64,000 nt of DNA from Rehmannia glutinosa (Eukaryota; Streptophyta; Magnoliopsida; Lamiales; Orobanchaceae), in assembly GCA_016081115.2 (NCBI GenBank), contig JABTTQ020002547.1, forward strand, positions 62,001 through 126,000, written 5' to 3'. A model generated the notes under the pieces. That model was not told where the DNA came from. It did no database searches and saw nothing but the letters and a program-made list of their open reading frames with translations. Shown here piece after piece: positions 1-13,189 of this stretch (position 1 is the first letter of the stretch; each line of letters opens with the position of its first letter). The translations under genes were made by a program, and so were the position numbers.

Positions 1-1543
1 TGATCATAATAGTATGTGGAAGGAAGCCATGAAAGAAGATATGAACTATTTGCAGGAAAACCACACATGTGACCTGGTCAAGCTACCAAAAGATAAGCAT
101 ATCCTGAAAAATATAAATAGGTTTATAGGTTGAAGAATAAATAGCAAAGCTTACAACCAAGGTATAAAGCTAGACTGGTTGTAAAGATTTTCAGTCAGAA
201 AAGGGTGTTGGTTCTGAAGAAATTTTCTCCCTAGTAGTGAATACGTCCTCAATCAAAGTTGTTCTCACAATAGCTGCCAGCTTAGACCTGGAGATTGAAT
301 AACTGGATGTGAAAACGATATTTCTTCATGGAGATTTAAATGACGAAATCTTCATAGAGCCACCCGAAGCATTTAAAGACAAGGGTAAAGAGAACTTTGT
401 ATGCTGGTTGAAGAAGAGCTTTTATGGTTTAAAACAAGCTCCGAGATAATGGTACAAAAAATTTGACTCATTCATGACAAATCATGACTACAATAGAACT
501 AGTTGTGATCATTGCGTGTTTTTTAAGAAATTAGGTTATAATTTTACCATATTATTATTATATATGGATGGCATGTTAATTGTAGGTCATGATGCCAACA
601 AGATTGAGAAGCTGAAGAAAGAACTTGACAAGTCTTTTGCAATGAAATACTTAGGACCGACTAAGCAAATCTTTGGGATAAAAATCTCAAGAGAGAGAGG
701 AAACATGAAGCTCTGGTTATCTAAAAAAATACATTGAGAAAGTTCTTGAGAGATTCAACATGAGCAAGTAAAAAACAACCAGTACTCCACTTACGGGTGA
801 TTTCAAACCCAGTTCAGCAGAATGTCCCACAAATGAGAAAGATAAAGAAAAAATGAAAAAAATACCATAAGCTTTGTAGTTGCGGTTTGAAGTATTTTAT
901 GGTATGTACTAAACTTGATATTACTCATGCAATTGCTGTTGTTAGCCATTTTCTCTCTAATCCAAGAAAAGATCACTCGTCTGCAGTGAAATAGATATCG
1001 AGGTATATGAGAGGTACTTCAAAAGTTTGTCCAAAATTTGATGATGACCACACTGCATTTGATGGATTCACCGATGCAAATATGGCTGGTGATGTTGATT
1101 CCAGGAAGTCCATATATGGATACCTATTGAGATTTGCATGGGGAGCTATCCTTAGCAATTGAAACTTCAAAAATGTGTAGCATTATCTACAACCGAAGCT
1201 AAGTACCTTGTTGTGATTGAAGCTTAAAAGGATATATTGTTGTTGAAGAAGTTTCGGCAAGAATTAGACTTGAAGCAAAAAAAAGTACACGTTCTACCGT
1301 GACAGTCAGAGCGCTATCAACTTGAGTAAGAATTCTTCATTCAACTCAAGGTCAAAACATATTGATGTGAGATACCATTGGATTCGAGACGTGCTTTATG
1401 AAAAATTGATGCAACTTGAGAAAGTTCACACTGTTGAAAATAGAGTGAATATACTGACAAAGTCTTTGCTAAGGGATGAGTTTGAAGCTTGTAGAAGTAA
1501 AACATGTTTGGTTGATTTCCCTCATAGGGTGGAGAGGGGAGAA
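1..1543 (+). pseudogene. Degenerate Ty1/copia pol remnant: reverse transcriptase then RNase H
   Basis: This is the 3' part of a copia polyprotein, entering from the left edge. Reverse-transcriptase blocks read in shifting frames: a WKEAMKED block near 17-40, a DVKT-F-HGDL block near 310-340, YGLKQAPR near 421-450 followed by a stop, and YMDGMLIVG near 565-590 in place of the usual YVDDML. The last change alters a catalytic aspartate. RNase H follows with a TDA-AGD block near 1070-1095 and the SKHIDVRYHWIRD block near 1350-1395. Many stops and frameshifts show that it is dead. The open stretches are about 474-737 and 1322-1579. The order RT then RNase H with no integrase downstream identifies copia rather than gypsy. 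Confidence 0.9.
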
Positions 1544-1544
1544 T

Positions 1545-1714
1545 TGTTGGATAGTCCACCCTTTTGCGATGGTAGTTAGCTGACACACTTGGCAAATTTG
1601 TAATTTGTCTTCAACACCTAACATTTGCCTACAAATGTTGAAAAGAAAATCAAGCTACAAGATGAAAGTGAGAGAGCACATAATCCCTATAAATAAACTC
1701 ACCCGAAAGAGAAG
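1545..1714 (+). repeat. Left half of the 3' LTR of the copia remnant, with TATA box
   Basis: A purine tract (about 1528-1543, GGTGGAGAGGGGAGAA) ends where a TGTTGG sequence begins, the usual polypurine tract/LTR boundary. The LTR start runs to 1714 and includes a TATA box (CTATAAATAAAC, about 1687). It is cut by the next copia element at a 5-bp duplication, AGAAG (1710-1714 and 49210-49214). The rest of the LTR resumes at 49210. Confidence 0.75.
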
Positions 1715-3273
1715 TGTAGGTCCCAAGGGGTGTGAGTGTAAGGTTTAGAAGGGGGGTTGAATAAACCTTACCAACTTTTCGATTTAGTCCTTTTAAAATG
1801 TTCAGAGTTAATACTTCACAGCTGAGTCCTTGATAGACGGCTAAGTTAGTTAATCGCCAGAGTTAGTCACTTAACGACTCATTGATCTGTTGATAGAATA
1901 ACTCACTTTGTTTTGACTAAAGACTTAACTCGATTGTGATATGTTTTCAATGGAAGACTTAACACCCTTGAATTTGGTTAAGTTTGTTTTAATACTAGGT
2001 TTTAGCACTTGGTTGATTATCAATTGGATAGCAAATTAATCGTGAGATATAAAAGTAATATGCAAAAATTAAAGTCTTTGAAATGTAAATGACACAATAA
2101 GTTTTTATAGAGGTTCGAAGATGGGGTAATTCTTTTACTCCTCTCTTCTTCAACTCTGGAGGAATCCACTAAGTATTGATCAAGATATACAAAGTGGTTA
2201 ACAGTACCCAGATACAAGTCTTGATCATACGGTGACTTGATCCGCCGGGACTCGATCCGGAGAGACGCCTTGGTCACACATCCGGCTTCTCGTACGACTC
2301 AGCTTCTTCACAGGGCAGCTGCCTTGCTACTACAGCCCACTTGCTCAAGTTTCTTGGATTTGATCACGAAGCTCTCCAAAAACTCAAGACTGGTTCGACC
2401 TTGAACCTTCCTACAATCCTCCGTGGAATGTAGACCCCTTAATTCTTCAAATATTTTCCTCTTCAACCGATAGAAGTTGTCTTTCCTTCACAGTGAGTGT
2501 TGGATTGATTTCCTTCGTAATGTAGGTTTGAGGATTGATCTTGAATGACTTGAGAATACTTTTGGTTACGATTCGAATGTTAGCTTGAATGTTCGTGGTT
2601 CAGGTAACCTTCTCTCAGAGTCATTCCTCAGCCTTTTATAGTGATCTTTTAAATATTTGCCCGTTGAAGAGATAGCTTATTTTTAAAAGACACTTGTGGT
2701 CGTTGGCTTGTCTTGTTGCGATCCTTGGAATTGCTACTTTTCGTATGAATGATTCTTGACTTTTGAGTTCGACACAGGTTCGAGTGCTTCCCATTGGTTT
2801 ATTCCTTTTGCACGCTTCTCGGGGATCGAGCACTTCAAGTATGGAGATATTACTTGTTTAAGTAATTCTCTTGACTTCTCAGGCAACGGATCTCTTTCGA
2901 TTATCTCGACTGACCGCATTTTTCTTAACTTCCCGATTGACTTGAGTCGCCTTCCAATCATTGGATGACTCTTCGTCACTTCAACTAGAGACTTGGTTGT
3001 CTTGAGTTGTCTTGACCGATACTTCACTCGATTGTATCTCGATTTGCACCTTGATCGAGTTCCTATCTTTTCTTCTTAGCCACACTCATCCGCTTGCAAC
3101 GAAGTCTTCCTTCTAATCTCCGGATGTCTTCTTGCATGTTCAGCATAGTGACTTGACTCATTTCGACCAAACCTATCTATTATAATGCAATTTACAATGA
3201 AAAATGGGGTGCCAACTTTCTATTCTAAGTTTTACATGGCATTCATCAAAATCTAAAAATTAATTTCCCAACA
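1715..3273 (-). repeat. 3' LTR of SIRE-like copia
   Basis: Near-full-length direct copy of 47646-49209. Both begin TGTAGGTCCC and end CCCAACA in + orientation. The copies share long identical AT-rich blocks but differ by many short indels, mostly in GC-rich places. Apparent open frames here (for example 2020-2277 and 2756-2968) are fortuitous. Confidence 0.92.
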
Positions 3274-3290
3274 ATTTCCCCCTTTTTGAT
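3274..3290 (-). promoter_or_regulatory. Polypurine tract of SIRE-like copia
   Basis: In minus orientation this reads AAAAAGGGGGAAAT directly before the TGTTGGG start of the 3' LTR. It is the standard position and composition for the plus-strand primer of reverse transcription. Confidence 0.85.
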
Positions 3291-3449
3291 GATGTCAAAA
3301 CTTAAAACATTCATACAATAAAGTAAGCAAAGAACGATACGCACAGGCGATGCGTAATCACGAATGTATGCGTAGAATCAATCTTTTATTGATCATAACA
3401 TTCTTGTTCTTTACGATTGTTTACATAGTGTATCGAGCATAAACAGTAA

Positions 3450-6400
3450 TTTAAAGTAACTATGATGTTCTATATCTACACAAGTATAGAAATTGAACGA
3501 TTTTATTCGATGTATGTTAAGACTTACATAAAAATGTATTTACATAGTGAAATACATGAAGGGTGGGCAAAGAACACTTCATCTCCTTCGTTGCCTCCTT
3601 CTTTCATCTTCTTGACCCTATCATCTTCCTCGACCTTTTTCTTTTTCTCATGTTCACGCTTCTTTTTCTCATACGCCTTTCTCGGCGCCTTCATCTCTTC
3701 TCTGTCTTTCTTGTCTTTCCTCCCATAGCTGAGTTTGTCTTTTATTTTCCTCTTCAATTCTCTTCACATACTCAAGATTGTTCTTAGCCACTTGCGGGTT
3801 GGCTACTTCGTCAAATCCCCCAATAGATCCCTCATTTCTTGCTCGGATCTATGTACTCAATGTTTTTGGGCGAGATCTAGTCCAAACCTCTTCCTCCACC
3901 ATCGCTTCTTCCTCCGCCTGCCGGGCGTGTATTTATCTTGGGGCCTTCTTTTTCCCGGTGAGTGACTAGCAGAGTGACTAAAGCAGAGCGACGCGCGATA
4001 GTCTGCCTCCGTCGCCTTTTTCACATAGTTTGAGACCTTTTTCCCAAGATACAAATCCCAGGCTTGAGCCATGGACATATTTGCGAAGTAACCTTCGGGA
4101 TGCGAGCATCTTAAATTCATCAACAGATCTTGGCTCGGTTCGCATCCGAAATGGCATAGGTGTCTCTGCATTGAATGCCTCCATGTTGTTTGAGAATGTT
4201 CATAACTCGCATCCATCTTTCCTTCCACTTCATTCATCCCCGCTTCAACTATCTTTCTCTTTTCACCATAGGTCTTGCTGCAGAGTGTTGGAGTGGCAGA
4301 GTCACTAGGAGTTTCTTCGATGATATCATTGTGACAAGACCTTGTTGGGGGTTTTAGCAATCATCAAGGTCACATCTTTCGAACCTTCCCCTCAACAGAT
4401 TTTCCTTTTCTTCTCTCTTCTTACTTCCTCATTTGTCTTTCCCTTCAAAGTTGCATCCTCCTTTTCGACTTGAGATCGGATCCCTTCAAGACTTTTTGGT
4501 ATTCCTCTTCCCCATTTTTGGCATCATCAAAGAGAGAGAAACCCCTGGAAACAAGCTAGCAAGCATGAAGTCTAAGCGGCCGATAGCCGAAGTTCGCGTC
4601 AATCTGCTGCATGAGTATGCCGCACGGAATTGAGCGGGTGGCGTTGGATTCTTGCCTGCTACTAACTTCATCTCGGCCATGAGAAGGCTGAACTTTCGAT
4701 CCATGTTCTCCTCTACGCGCAGGAGCTCTTTCTTATTATATTCACGCAGCGATCGTATCTCGTGGTGTGAGATTCATGCATTTGTTCGATGTGCTCTTGC
4801 ATTCTTGTCTTTGCATCGCATTCTCGGCCCGCCGGACTAGAAATTTGTTGAACAATGTCTTGAAATATCGAGCTTGTTCCACGCGCATTGTCTGCCGGGC
4901 TTTGTTGCCACCATTCCCGGATCCTAACAATTATGCCTCGCAGTCGCTAGCAAAGGTTTGCAGTTTGCATCGTTATCCGGCCTCATGTCCAGTGAGGCCT
5001 GGTGCCTCTCCATCTTTTCAATCTCTCGCAAATATGTCTTTGAAAACTTCTCGAACCTCATTTATTACATTGCCTCATCTCGGTGGCGGCCAAGCAGCGT
5101 CAAAGTCATAGTCTCATTGGAACAATGGTGTCGTGGGAATAACATGATCGGAGTTTATGGAAGCGCTCTCGATCTCTAGTTGATTCTTGGGGAGGTCGGT
5201 ACCTCCAGAGAGAAGAAGGAAATGATTCTACAAAAGGATCATCACGGGCAATTGGAATCGCTCAATGACAACTTGTGCTCGTGAAGTCTCCGGTGGAGTC
5301 GATCCTGCCGCGGCACTTGGGAGCTCGCTGTGGACTGGACTCTGTTGTAAGTGGGGTCTTTTGTGAAGTGGACCCGACTTGCCGAGCCTCATTGTCTCAG
5401 CGGCCTTCGGCCTCTTGGTTTTTCCAATTGAGTTGGTGGTCCTCGGCCTTATCGAGCGTCATCGGGGACGATGATGAGATTTCCATGGGTGGCTCATCAT
5501 CAAAGTTAAATGTTTGGCGAGTAGTCTTAAGGTCGACTTGCTCGTGGTTGGAAGAACATCCTCCGAGTCTTTTGGATCGGCAATAAGGGTTGACTCGCCT
5601 TCATCTTCACCTTCGGATCCTAGAAAGGTTACATCGGGATTATCCCGGGAATCGTGAAGAGCACTTATCTATTTTTCGATGGGTCGATGATAGCGAAGGG
5701 ATGTTCTATGCTTCACGGGAAGTCTCAACCTCCCGTTGGCCTTTATTACCTCCCGCAGTCTCAAGCGGCGAGGGCTGGATAGTCCCTTCGACCGGTCACC
5801 ATTGTTTTGGGGTCTTCGAGGTGGCATCCACTGAGTCTCAACTCCATGGATTGCACTTTCATTGCCCCAGTGTTAACTCCCGGGCGTTCTTCCTATGCCT
5901 CGACCGCATCGCAGCGTCATTCGCAGAGTTGGCACTTCACCGAGACAGTCTTTTAATGCCTCGAGCCTCTTTAGTGACAACTTGTTGTGTATTCGATTGT
6001 TGTTCCTTCTCCACTTCGCCTCCGAGATTCGTTGTGGAGTTAGCTGCAAAGATCCCTCGACCTTTCTTTGTAGTGGAGGGAGTTTCCCCTCGGTGGCTCA
6101 CCCGGTGAGTGACTTGAATGGGGTCACTCGTCTCGGACTCCCACTGTTCCCATTGAGTATTTCACCGTTGGGGCGGTGGTAAGACACCTCCATTAGGGGT
6201 TGGCTCGACCGGGTCCCCACAATCCCATTTTATCGCCATTTCCCTTAACACCTTCCTCCGAATGAGTCGGGAAGTGGTGGCGGCGACAACATGTGTGCAA
6301 TATCCGCACCACTCCCATAGGATCAATCTCCACTGTGATTTGGAGGACTCCTGGTCCCTCCATCATCCTTCGCTCATGTAGGATTCTCGATTCTTGACCG

Positions 6401-7312
6401 CTTGTTGCGCTTGCAACTCTTCGTGGCAAAGCAGAGGGTCCGAGATCCTCATCACTGCGATAGGACGTCAAGGTGAGGATGTGTATGATCGGTGGTGCGG
6501 TGAGAGGCGATGTTGGCCTTCTCACGTGCTTCTCGCGTCTGTTTGCTCTAGCCCGTTCGTCTTCTTTCCAAATCTGCAAGATATTGATACAATTATCTCG
6601 TCAAGGGCTTGTAGAAAGACGTGTCAACCTCAAGAAACCCGAAGAGTTCTTCTTCTTCAAAGAATGAACTCTGGTCTTTCAAACCGCACTGGATAGGCTC
6701 GGCCTTCCATTTTCTCCACTCTCGCAGACGATTTTGGATGTCAGTATACAATGGAGAGTACATGATTATGTCATCTTCATCATTCTCTTGCTGGCCCTCG
6801 TTTCCGGGGATTAAGGGTAACAGACTTTCTTTGCCGCCGACATCCTCACTAGCCCTCTTCATAAAGGCGGAGACACAACCTTGTCAATAGGTGATTCGGT
6901 TGTCTCGGCCATTCCTTGTTCCTCGATTGTTTTGTCTATAGTTGGGTCTTTAAGTTGCCTCTCACTGATCGGCCTCATAGATTTGGCCATTTCATCAATA
7001 ACTTCCGGAGACTCTACTTCTCCAGCGAGCCTCGGGTATCTTTTCAATTTGAGTGGCAGACTACATTTTGTCTTCTCAAGCTCTCAGAGCTTGGAAATTC
7101 TTCTTCTTTTTATTTTCACCGAGGGACATCCGGTTCCACTTCTTCCGGTTCGTTGAAGGTAAATGTCTCGCAGATTGTCTTAGAGGCACTGCCTTCCTTG
7201 TTGTGGATCCTCTTCTTCTTGATCACCGGAGAAGGGATTAACGGTTCCTTCTCCATCTGGCTGCAGGGCGGGGAGACACGATCTGCGGGGCGGGTGACTC
7301 GGCTGCGGCAGG
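3450..7312 (-). pseudogene. SIRE-type downstream (env-like) coding region, distal part, broken
   Basis: Between pol and the 3' LTR the minus strand has a run of open pieces in changing frames: about 6859-7047, 6593-6862, 6193-6579, 4742-4930, 4486-4704, 3857-4360 and 3524-3757. Composition is hydrophilic and charged. The end (3524-3757) is very rich in Lys and Glu and looks coiled-coil. I see no clear signal peptide or fusion motif, so env-like is only the lineage name for this position. The plus-strand open frames here (for example 5275-6108) are probably shadows. The region continues at 41651-42353 beyond the gypsy insertion. Assignment rests on position; I do not recognise a domain. Confidence 0.55.
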
Positions 7313-8857
7313 TGTTCACTTGGTTTTATACCATTGATTTGGGCTTCCGATACTAGAGTTTTGTGTTGTTTTTGAGTATTTTGAGTCGTTTTTGTTATAT
7401 CTCATAGGTTAGGCATTAATTTCCATTGTTTCGAGTCATTTGAGGGGTCAAGCCATGTTGAGAGCCAATTATATTAAGTTTATAGTCATATTAATGAATC
7501 GTGTATCAATAGAAGTACGAACGAGCAAACAACGAGAGATTGATTTGAAGAAAAGTCCAAATGCGCTACGGAATTTCTAAAGATGCGCAGAGTTTTGTAT
7601 TTTGGTCATAACTCTCTCTATAAAATTGATATTGAGCTGATTCAAGTGTCTATAGAAATCTAAGAGATAGGGCTACAACTTTGATGAAGGACGGAAAACC
7701 AAATTCGGACATTTGGTGGGCGAAAAAAACCGAAAGCGATGGGCTGCTGCGGCTCAAAACAGTAAGCACAAATTGCGATGGACGGATGGCGGCTGCAAAG
7801 ACCAACGCCCGGCCAGCAAGACTAACGCCCGCTGCTAGCGCCCGGCGACTATGTTGCACTTAATTGCTGGCACCGCAGCGCCGGGCGGATTTTCCTATGC
7901 TAAGCCTACTTTTTTCTTGAATCTTTGTGGGGTTATAAATAGAGACATGATGGCGTGAATTGGGGCATCTTGGACCATTTGGAAGACAACAAGACAACAA
8001 GAAGTCAAGGAAAAAAGCTAGGAAACCTTGGGACAAGCTTGAGAAGAAGATTGAAGGCTCTTATCATCTAGAAATGAGAAGATCCCTCAACTCTTGTTCT
8101 TATTTTATTACTTTCTCTTTATCTTGTAAGATGTATTGTTATGTTCTTATGGATTCATTTTCTTCAATCATGAGCTAAACTCTATAATTCTAGAGGGATG
8201 GTGTAATCTATGTTTGAACTTATGTTTTGAGATTGTGGTTCGTCAATTTAGATCTATCAATTTATTTGTGCTATTTGGATCTATTCCTTCTAAATTACTT
8301 GATCAATAATTTAGATTATTTGGTGTATTTGATTTGACACTTGAGAGAGGTAATTGAATACATGACCTTGGAATAGCATAACCTAGGATTTCATAGAATT
8401 GAGAGATTTGTGAATCCTTTGAAGTCATTTATCAAGATTCATAGCTTTTATTGAGATTTTAATTGGTGATTTTTATAGAGATATTGATTTACCAATTGAA
8501 TCTAAAATCATTTGGCACTTGAGAGAGGAAATGATTATTGTAGAAATCTTGACTTATAAATTGGTAATTGATGATTGATAAACCATATTGATAACATAAG
8601 GGATAACTAGATTCATCACACCTCTAGAATTCATTTAATCATTTGCATAAACTCATTGATATTTTTCATATTCTTGATTTATTTTCGTATTTTTAGTATA
8701 ATCAACTTCTTCAAATATTGAATTTCTAAATAAAGTTAGACTACTATATTATAGTAATTAGCAATAATTCGATAATTATTCCCTGTGGATTCGACAACCT
8801 TACTTCTCTATATTAAAACTTGACACCGTAGACTTGCGGTTAGAAAAATCTCTAACA
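7313..8857 (+). repeat. 5' LTR of gypsy element, with TATA box
   Basis: Direct copy of 40148-41650. A TATA box (TATAAATAGAG) is at 7934-7944, with its counterpart near 40725. About 800 bp at the right end (8060-8857) are almost identical to the partner, while the GC-rich part around 7560-7900 differs strongly by indels and substitutions. Confidence 0.92.
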
Positions 8858-8860
8858 AGT

Positions 8861-8881
8861 TTTTGGCGCCGTTGTGGGAAT
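8861..8881 (+). promoter_or_regulatory. Primer-binding site of gypsy element
   Basis: TTTTTGGCGCCGTTGTGGGA lies three bases after the LTR. It closely resembles the TGGCGCCGTTGCCGGGGA site common in plant gypsy elements and usually attributed to a tRNA-Asp primer (family knowledge). Confidence 0.8.
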
Positions 8882-8978
8882 AATTCATCTTATTTACGCT
8901 AATATTATTACTTAGTAGTTTTACTTTAATTTAGATTGGTTCTTGTTACAATAGGGTCATTGTCATTTTTGTGTTTTC

Positions 8979-9799
8979 TTGTTGATGCGAAAAAATAAAA
9001 GTGCTAATTTAATCTTATTTGATCCAGAAATTGAAAGAACACTTCGAAAGATTAGAGCCGCACGAAGAATCGAATTTGCAAAAATGGCAGGAAATGGTGA
9101 TGATGAAAACCGCATACCCGTTATTGCACCACCGGAGAGGGCCATTCGTGACTATTTTAGACCAACCACCAACCAAAATTATTCAGGCATTGTTCGCCAA
9201 CCAATCAACGCGAACAATTTTGAATTAAAGTCGGCCTTGATCAACATGGTACAACAAAACCAGTTTGGGGGAAGTGTTGTGGATGATCCTAACGCTCATT
9301 TGGCGATCTTTCTCGAGATATGTGACACAATAAAAATGAATGGGGTTCCTGATGAAGCTATTCGGTTGAGGTTATTTCCGTTTTCACTTCGTGATAAAGC
9401 TAGACAATGGCTTCAAACCTTCCCACCCGGAAGTATCACTAGTTGGGATGATCTCACTGAAAAATTCATGGAAAAATTCTTTCCACCTAGCAAGACACTT
9501 CAACTGAAAAGTGAGATTGCTCAATTTCATCAACTCGACTTTGAGCCACTCTACGAAGCTTGGGAGCGATTCAAAGAATTATTGAGGAGATGTCCACAAC
9601 ACGGGTACGCAGATTGGCAAAAAGTTCAAGATTTCTATAATGGTGTGAATGGGCATTCGAGAACTATTATAGATCTTTGCAATGAGAGGTACATTGATGG
9701 CTAAAACTCCAAGTGAAGCCATGCTTTTACTAGAAGAAATGGCGCCAATAGTTATCAATGGCCTTCTCGAGAGATCCACGCCAAAAAAGTCGTTGGTGT
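8979..9799 (+). pseudogene. Gypsy gag, 5' part (Retrotrans_gag), interrupted by CACTA
   Basis: Nucleocapsid/coat polyprotein that packages element RNA into cytoplasmic particles. An open stretch of 241 codons (8979-9704) carries the Retrotrans_gag core: DDPNAHLAIFLEICDTIK near residues 102-119, then LFPFSLRDKARQWL and the FFPPSKT block. A one-base shift near 9670-9700 moves the frame, after which MRGTLMAKTPSEA (9682 onward) continues the conserved gag sequence. The gene is cut at 9799 by the CACTA element and resumes at 36890. The start at 8979 is the first ATG downstream of the primer-binding site in this frame; a later ATG at 9084 is also possible. Confidence 0.9.
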
Positions 9800-10560
9800 C
9801 ACTACAAGAAATCACACATTTTATGACGAAATTTTTCGTGACGCACAACTATTTATCATCATTTGTTAATTAAAAGTGACAACTTTTATTTTTGTCATTG
9901 TAAAGTAAACTATTACGACACCATTTAATTTCGTCACTATTGGTATTAGATGTCGTCACTAAATTGCCTATTTCATGACGATTAATCAATCGTCACTATA
10001 TTTCATAGAAGGTGGAATTTGACAACAAAATTTTGGAGGAAAATCTTTCGATGACGAATTGGTGATAATTGGTGATGAAATTTAGTGTCACAAATGATTT
10101 CTTTTAATGACAACATCAAAATTTGTCATTTTTCACTCGAACAAAATGGTGACACTCTTATTTCGTCAACAAAGACATATTTTATGACGATTTATTTGCA
10201 ACACATAAAGATTTGTCATTATTTGTTAATTAACAATGACGAAAGTTATTTATGTCATTTTAAAATACTCTTTTATGACACCATTTATTTTCGTCACTAT
10301 CAACATCACATTCGTCACTAATTCACATATTTCACGACAATTAATTGAATTGTGTCATAGTTATTTGTAAAAGGTCGGAATTCGCACCAAAATTTTTCAC
10401 GCACAACTATTTGTCATAATTTGTTAAGTCATAGTGACGAAATATAGTTTTGTCATTGAAAAATACATTTTTATGACACAAATGCGTCGTCTTAAATATT
10501 TATATTTAGTGACAATACAAACAAATTCGTCATATAAGAAAATGTATAGAAGATATAAAT
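9800..10560. repeat. CACTA left terminal inverted repeat and subterminal repeats
   Basis: The inverted repeat occupies 9800-9831. It is followed by many short motifs in both orientations: ATGACGA/TCGTCAT, TTTGTCATT and GTGACAA. Such subterminal repeats are the binding sites of the TNPA-type accessory protein in En/Spm (family knowledge). The open frames here (9682-9873 tail, 10085-10321) are made of repeat sequence, not genes. Confidence 0.88.
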
Positions 10561-11263
10561 ATATAATTCATGAAAACTATATTGTCATGCTTGATAAATC
10601 TATATGACTAGATATTAATTCACCATTAATGAACTTATTCGATTAGCTACAAAAATATTTCGTCTTGAGTAGATTGACATAATATGTCGAATTCAGTAAA
10701 AAAATTGGATGCAAAATTTAATATTCAAAATTTTGGAGGCGAATATTTAAAGGTATAAAATATTACAATTTTACACAATTTAGTTTTACAAACATCAAAT
10801 GTGCAGATAAGGTACCAGGGTGAAGGCTAATCCTACCCTATTCTAAAGCATTACATTATCAAAATCTTTAGAAAATATCTGGAACAGGGTACCAACCTAG
10901 GGGCCATAGAAGAAGTTACTATGGAAAGGTGAAGCAGCAATTAAAGAGAACTTGAATTCCATAGCAAACTTAGGCACAATTAGCCACTTGCAAACCTCAG
11001 TATTCGCATTATCGCAGCAACAGCAACATGTACTCAATTTAATTTATGTAGGTTAACCCCATCTCCCTCCCAAGATAATGTCACAACCCAGGGCCCCACA
11101 CCAACTGGCCATACGCTTGAAGGAAACAATACATCCATTTCCAATTTGACTATAAATTAACATCTTTAAGTGCACTCACATTATTTGAGGAAACTACTAG
11201 ATAGACAAGTTTGAGTTCACCTGTTCTGGGCTTTTACTTAAGACTATTTCATTCTAGACTTGT
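10561..11263. other. CACTA interior, no gene seen
   Basis: AT-rich sequence with no convincing coding frame, repeat or RNA. It may be host-derived filler carried by the CACTA. Confidence 0.5.
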
Positions 11264-11272
11264 TAGTTTATA

Positions 11273-11507
11273 GGGTTAATGACAAAAGTACCCTTTATAA
11301 GCAAAAAATTTTGTCTAACATTTAAACCCTTTATAAGCAAAAATATTTCAAAATTCCCCTTCATATTTATAAAAATATTGTAGTTTACGATTTACCCCTT
11401 AATTTTAATACTGAATCAAACCTCAGGGGTAATTTTCATAATTTTAGAAGCTAGCTGGATTTTTTTGTAATTAGGTGAAACCTCAGGGGTACTTTTGTAA
11501 TTATCCC
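11273..11507. mobile_element. Mutator-type MITE, 235 bp, 9-bp TSD
   Basis: The ends are inverted copies (GGGTTAATGACAAAAGTACCC against the complement of GGGTACTTTTGTAATTATCCC). They are flanked by the perfect 9-bp duplication TAGTTTATA (11264-11272 and 11508-11516). Related end sequences without full partners occur at about 15280-15395 and 16040-16140, and a similar motif lies inside the TIR element near 54750. Confidence 0.85.
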
Positions 11508-11516
11508 TAGTTTATA

Positions 11517-13185
11517 TTTTTAAAAGAAACCAAGATGATCTCTGCACAAGACTTGTTATTTTAGACCTAAACGAAATATTGTCTGCGGCACTAGCGTAAG
11601 TCCGAAAAGTGTTTGGGAATGAACGAAACAAAAGAATTATTAAGGCAAGTTCAAACTAGAAACCTTAATGAGACAAAATTGTTGCAATTCCCATTAAACA
11701 AACGCAAGACTGAGGGCAGAAAATAGACTCTATTCATAGAACATATCTTCAGGTTCTAAAAAGGAATAATAAACTCAATACTGATGAACCAATAGAAAGT
11801 GGCCATAAAACCTGTTCATAGCCTATTCACAACTTTCAACATCATCGCAAACTGTATGTGCCAGATGTTTGCTATTCAACTCAGAACAAAAACATTGCCA
11901 TCCAATGGAGATGAGGAAGTTATTGACTGTCTTATTTACCGCAGCAATACTACACGAAAATCTAACAAACAGACTAAATGACTATCAAGACACGTATTCA
12001 TCACCAACATCATTGAAACATGAGAGTGCTTAGTGTCAAATTCTAATAAATTAGAAAAAATAATTAAAAATTCCAAAAATCCATTTAAAGAAGCTAAAAC
12101 TGTTAGCAGCTTGAAAGAGAAGTCTCAAAGGTTGCACAATCAACTCACAAAATTTCCTACAATTTTCTGTTTTTGCATATAATGAAGACAAGTTTATTCC
12201 TTTTCCAGTCCCCAGCTCCTCTGTATACAGGCTGTGCAGGTGTGACTCCACTGTTAATGTTGGTCAGTTGTGACCTGGAGATAATCTAATTTGAATCAGA
12301 TGGTACATCATCCTAGATAGAGGAGTTAGATTATGTACATGTAATCTAAACCTCTTTAAAACCCAAACGCTGAATCCTTGTGCACTAAGCACCCCATTTT
12401 AATATAATGTGGGGATATAAACTATCATACATTAACAACATCCAAAAGTTGTAGGATGACAACCCCAAGAAGGTTATGCAAGCTGTTATGCCTAACAGGC
12501 TAGATCACGCTAAATGACATCAAAAACATGGGCGAACTTGCTTAATTGAAATTAGATGAAGAAAAGACAAAGAAGAATACATCAGTAAGCCAACCAACAT
12601 TGCTTGACAGACCAAGATGATGCTTTTGTAACAAGAACACAATGAGCACAACAATCTATCTTATGTCTATGCAATTCTGTCCATTTTATTCCGTTAGCCT
12701 ATAAAATTATACTTTTATTTGAGAATTACTTTTCCAACAATCACATGTGGAAAAAGCTATCACTGTTGCTCTTTATGAACTATCACTCTCTCCTTCAACA
12801 TCTCACAGAAAAGAAATCAACCATACACTCATCAAAACAAACCCTTAAAAGATGTAATTCACATATCATTGCTTAAAGGAAAGTTAAAAAAAAAAAAAAA
12901 AAAAAAAAGAAATGCTATAAGCATATTCAGCTCCATGTGTAATGATTTGTTTTTCTCTAAAATAATTGGCCATGCTAGTTTATGTTCTATTGAGTGATGG
13001 TTAATCACAGTTAAATATGTCCATGTGTAATGATTTGTTTTCATTAAAAGTGATGAACAAATCCAAATGAAATTGAACTATATATATAGGCATTCCATAT
13101 CATCTCATGATTCTGCTTGTAATTCTCTAGTTTTTCACAAGGTTTTAATTTCCTGCAAAATCCATTGTCCATTAATTAACTCCGT
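11517..13185. other. CACTA interior, no gene seen
   Basis: AT-rich DNA without a supported coding frame. It holds a poly(A) tract at about 12885-12909 and a short duplicated phrase (ATTTGTTTTTCTC/ATTTGTTTTCATT, about 12944 and 13031). Short open frames here look random. Confidence 0.5.
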
Positions 13186-13189
13186 GAGC

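Noticed and set aside
3524..3757. Lys/Glu-rich frame as an independent nuclear protein
   Set aside because: It is at the end of the retrotransposon's downstream coding region with no gene structure of its own.
5275..6108. Long plus-strand open frames (103 and 172 codons)
   Set aside because: They lie opposite the SIRE-like extra coding region on the minus strand, carry no motif, and look like shadows.
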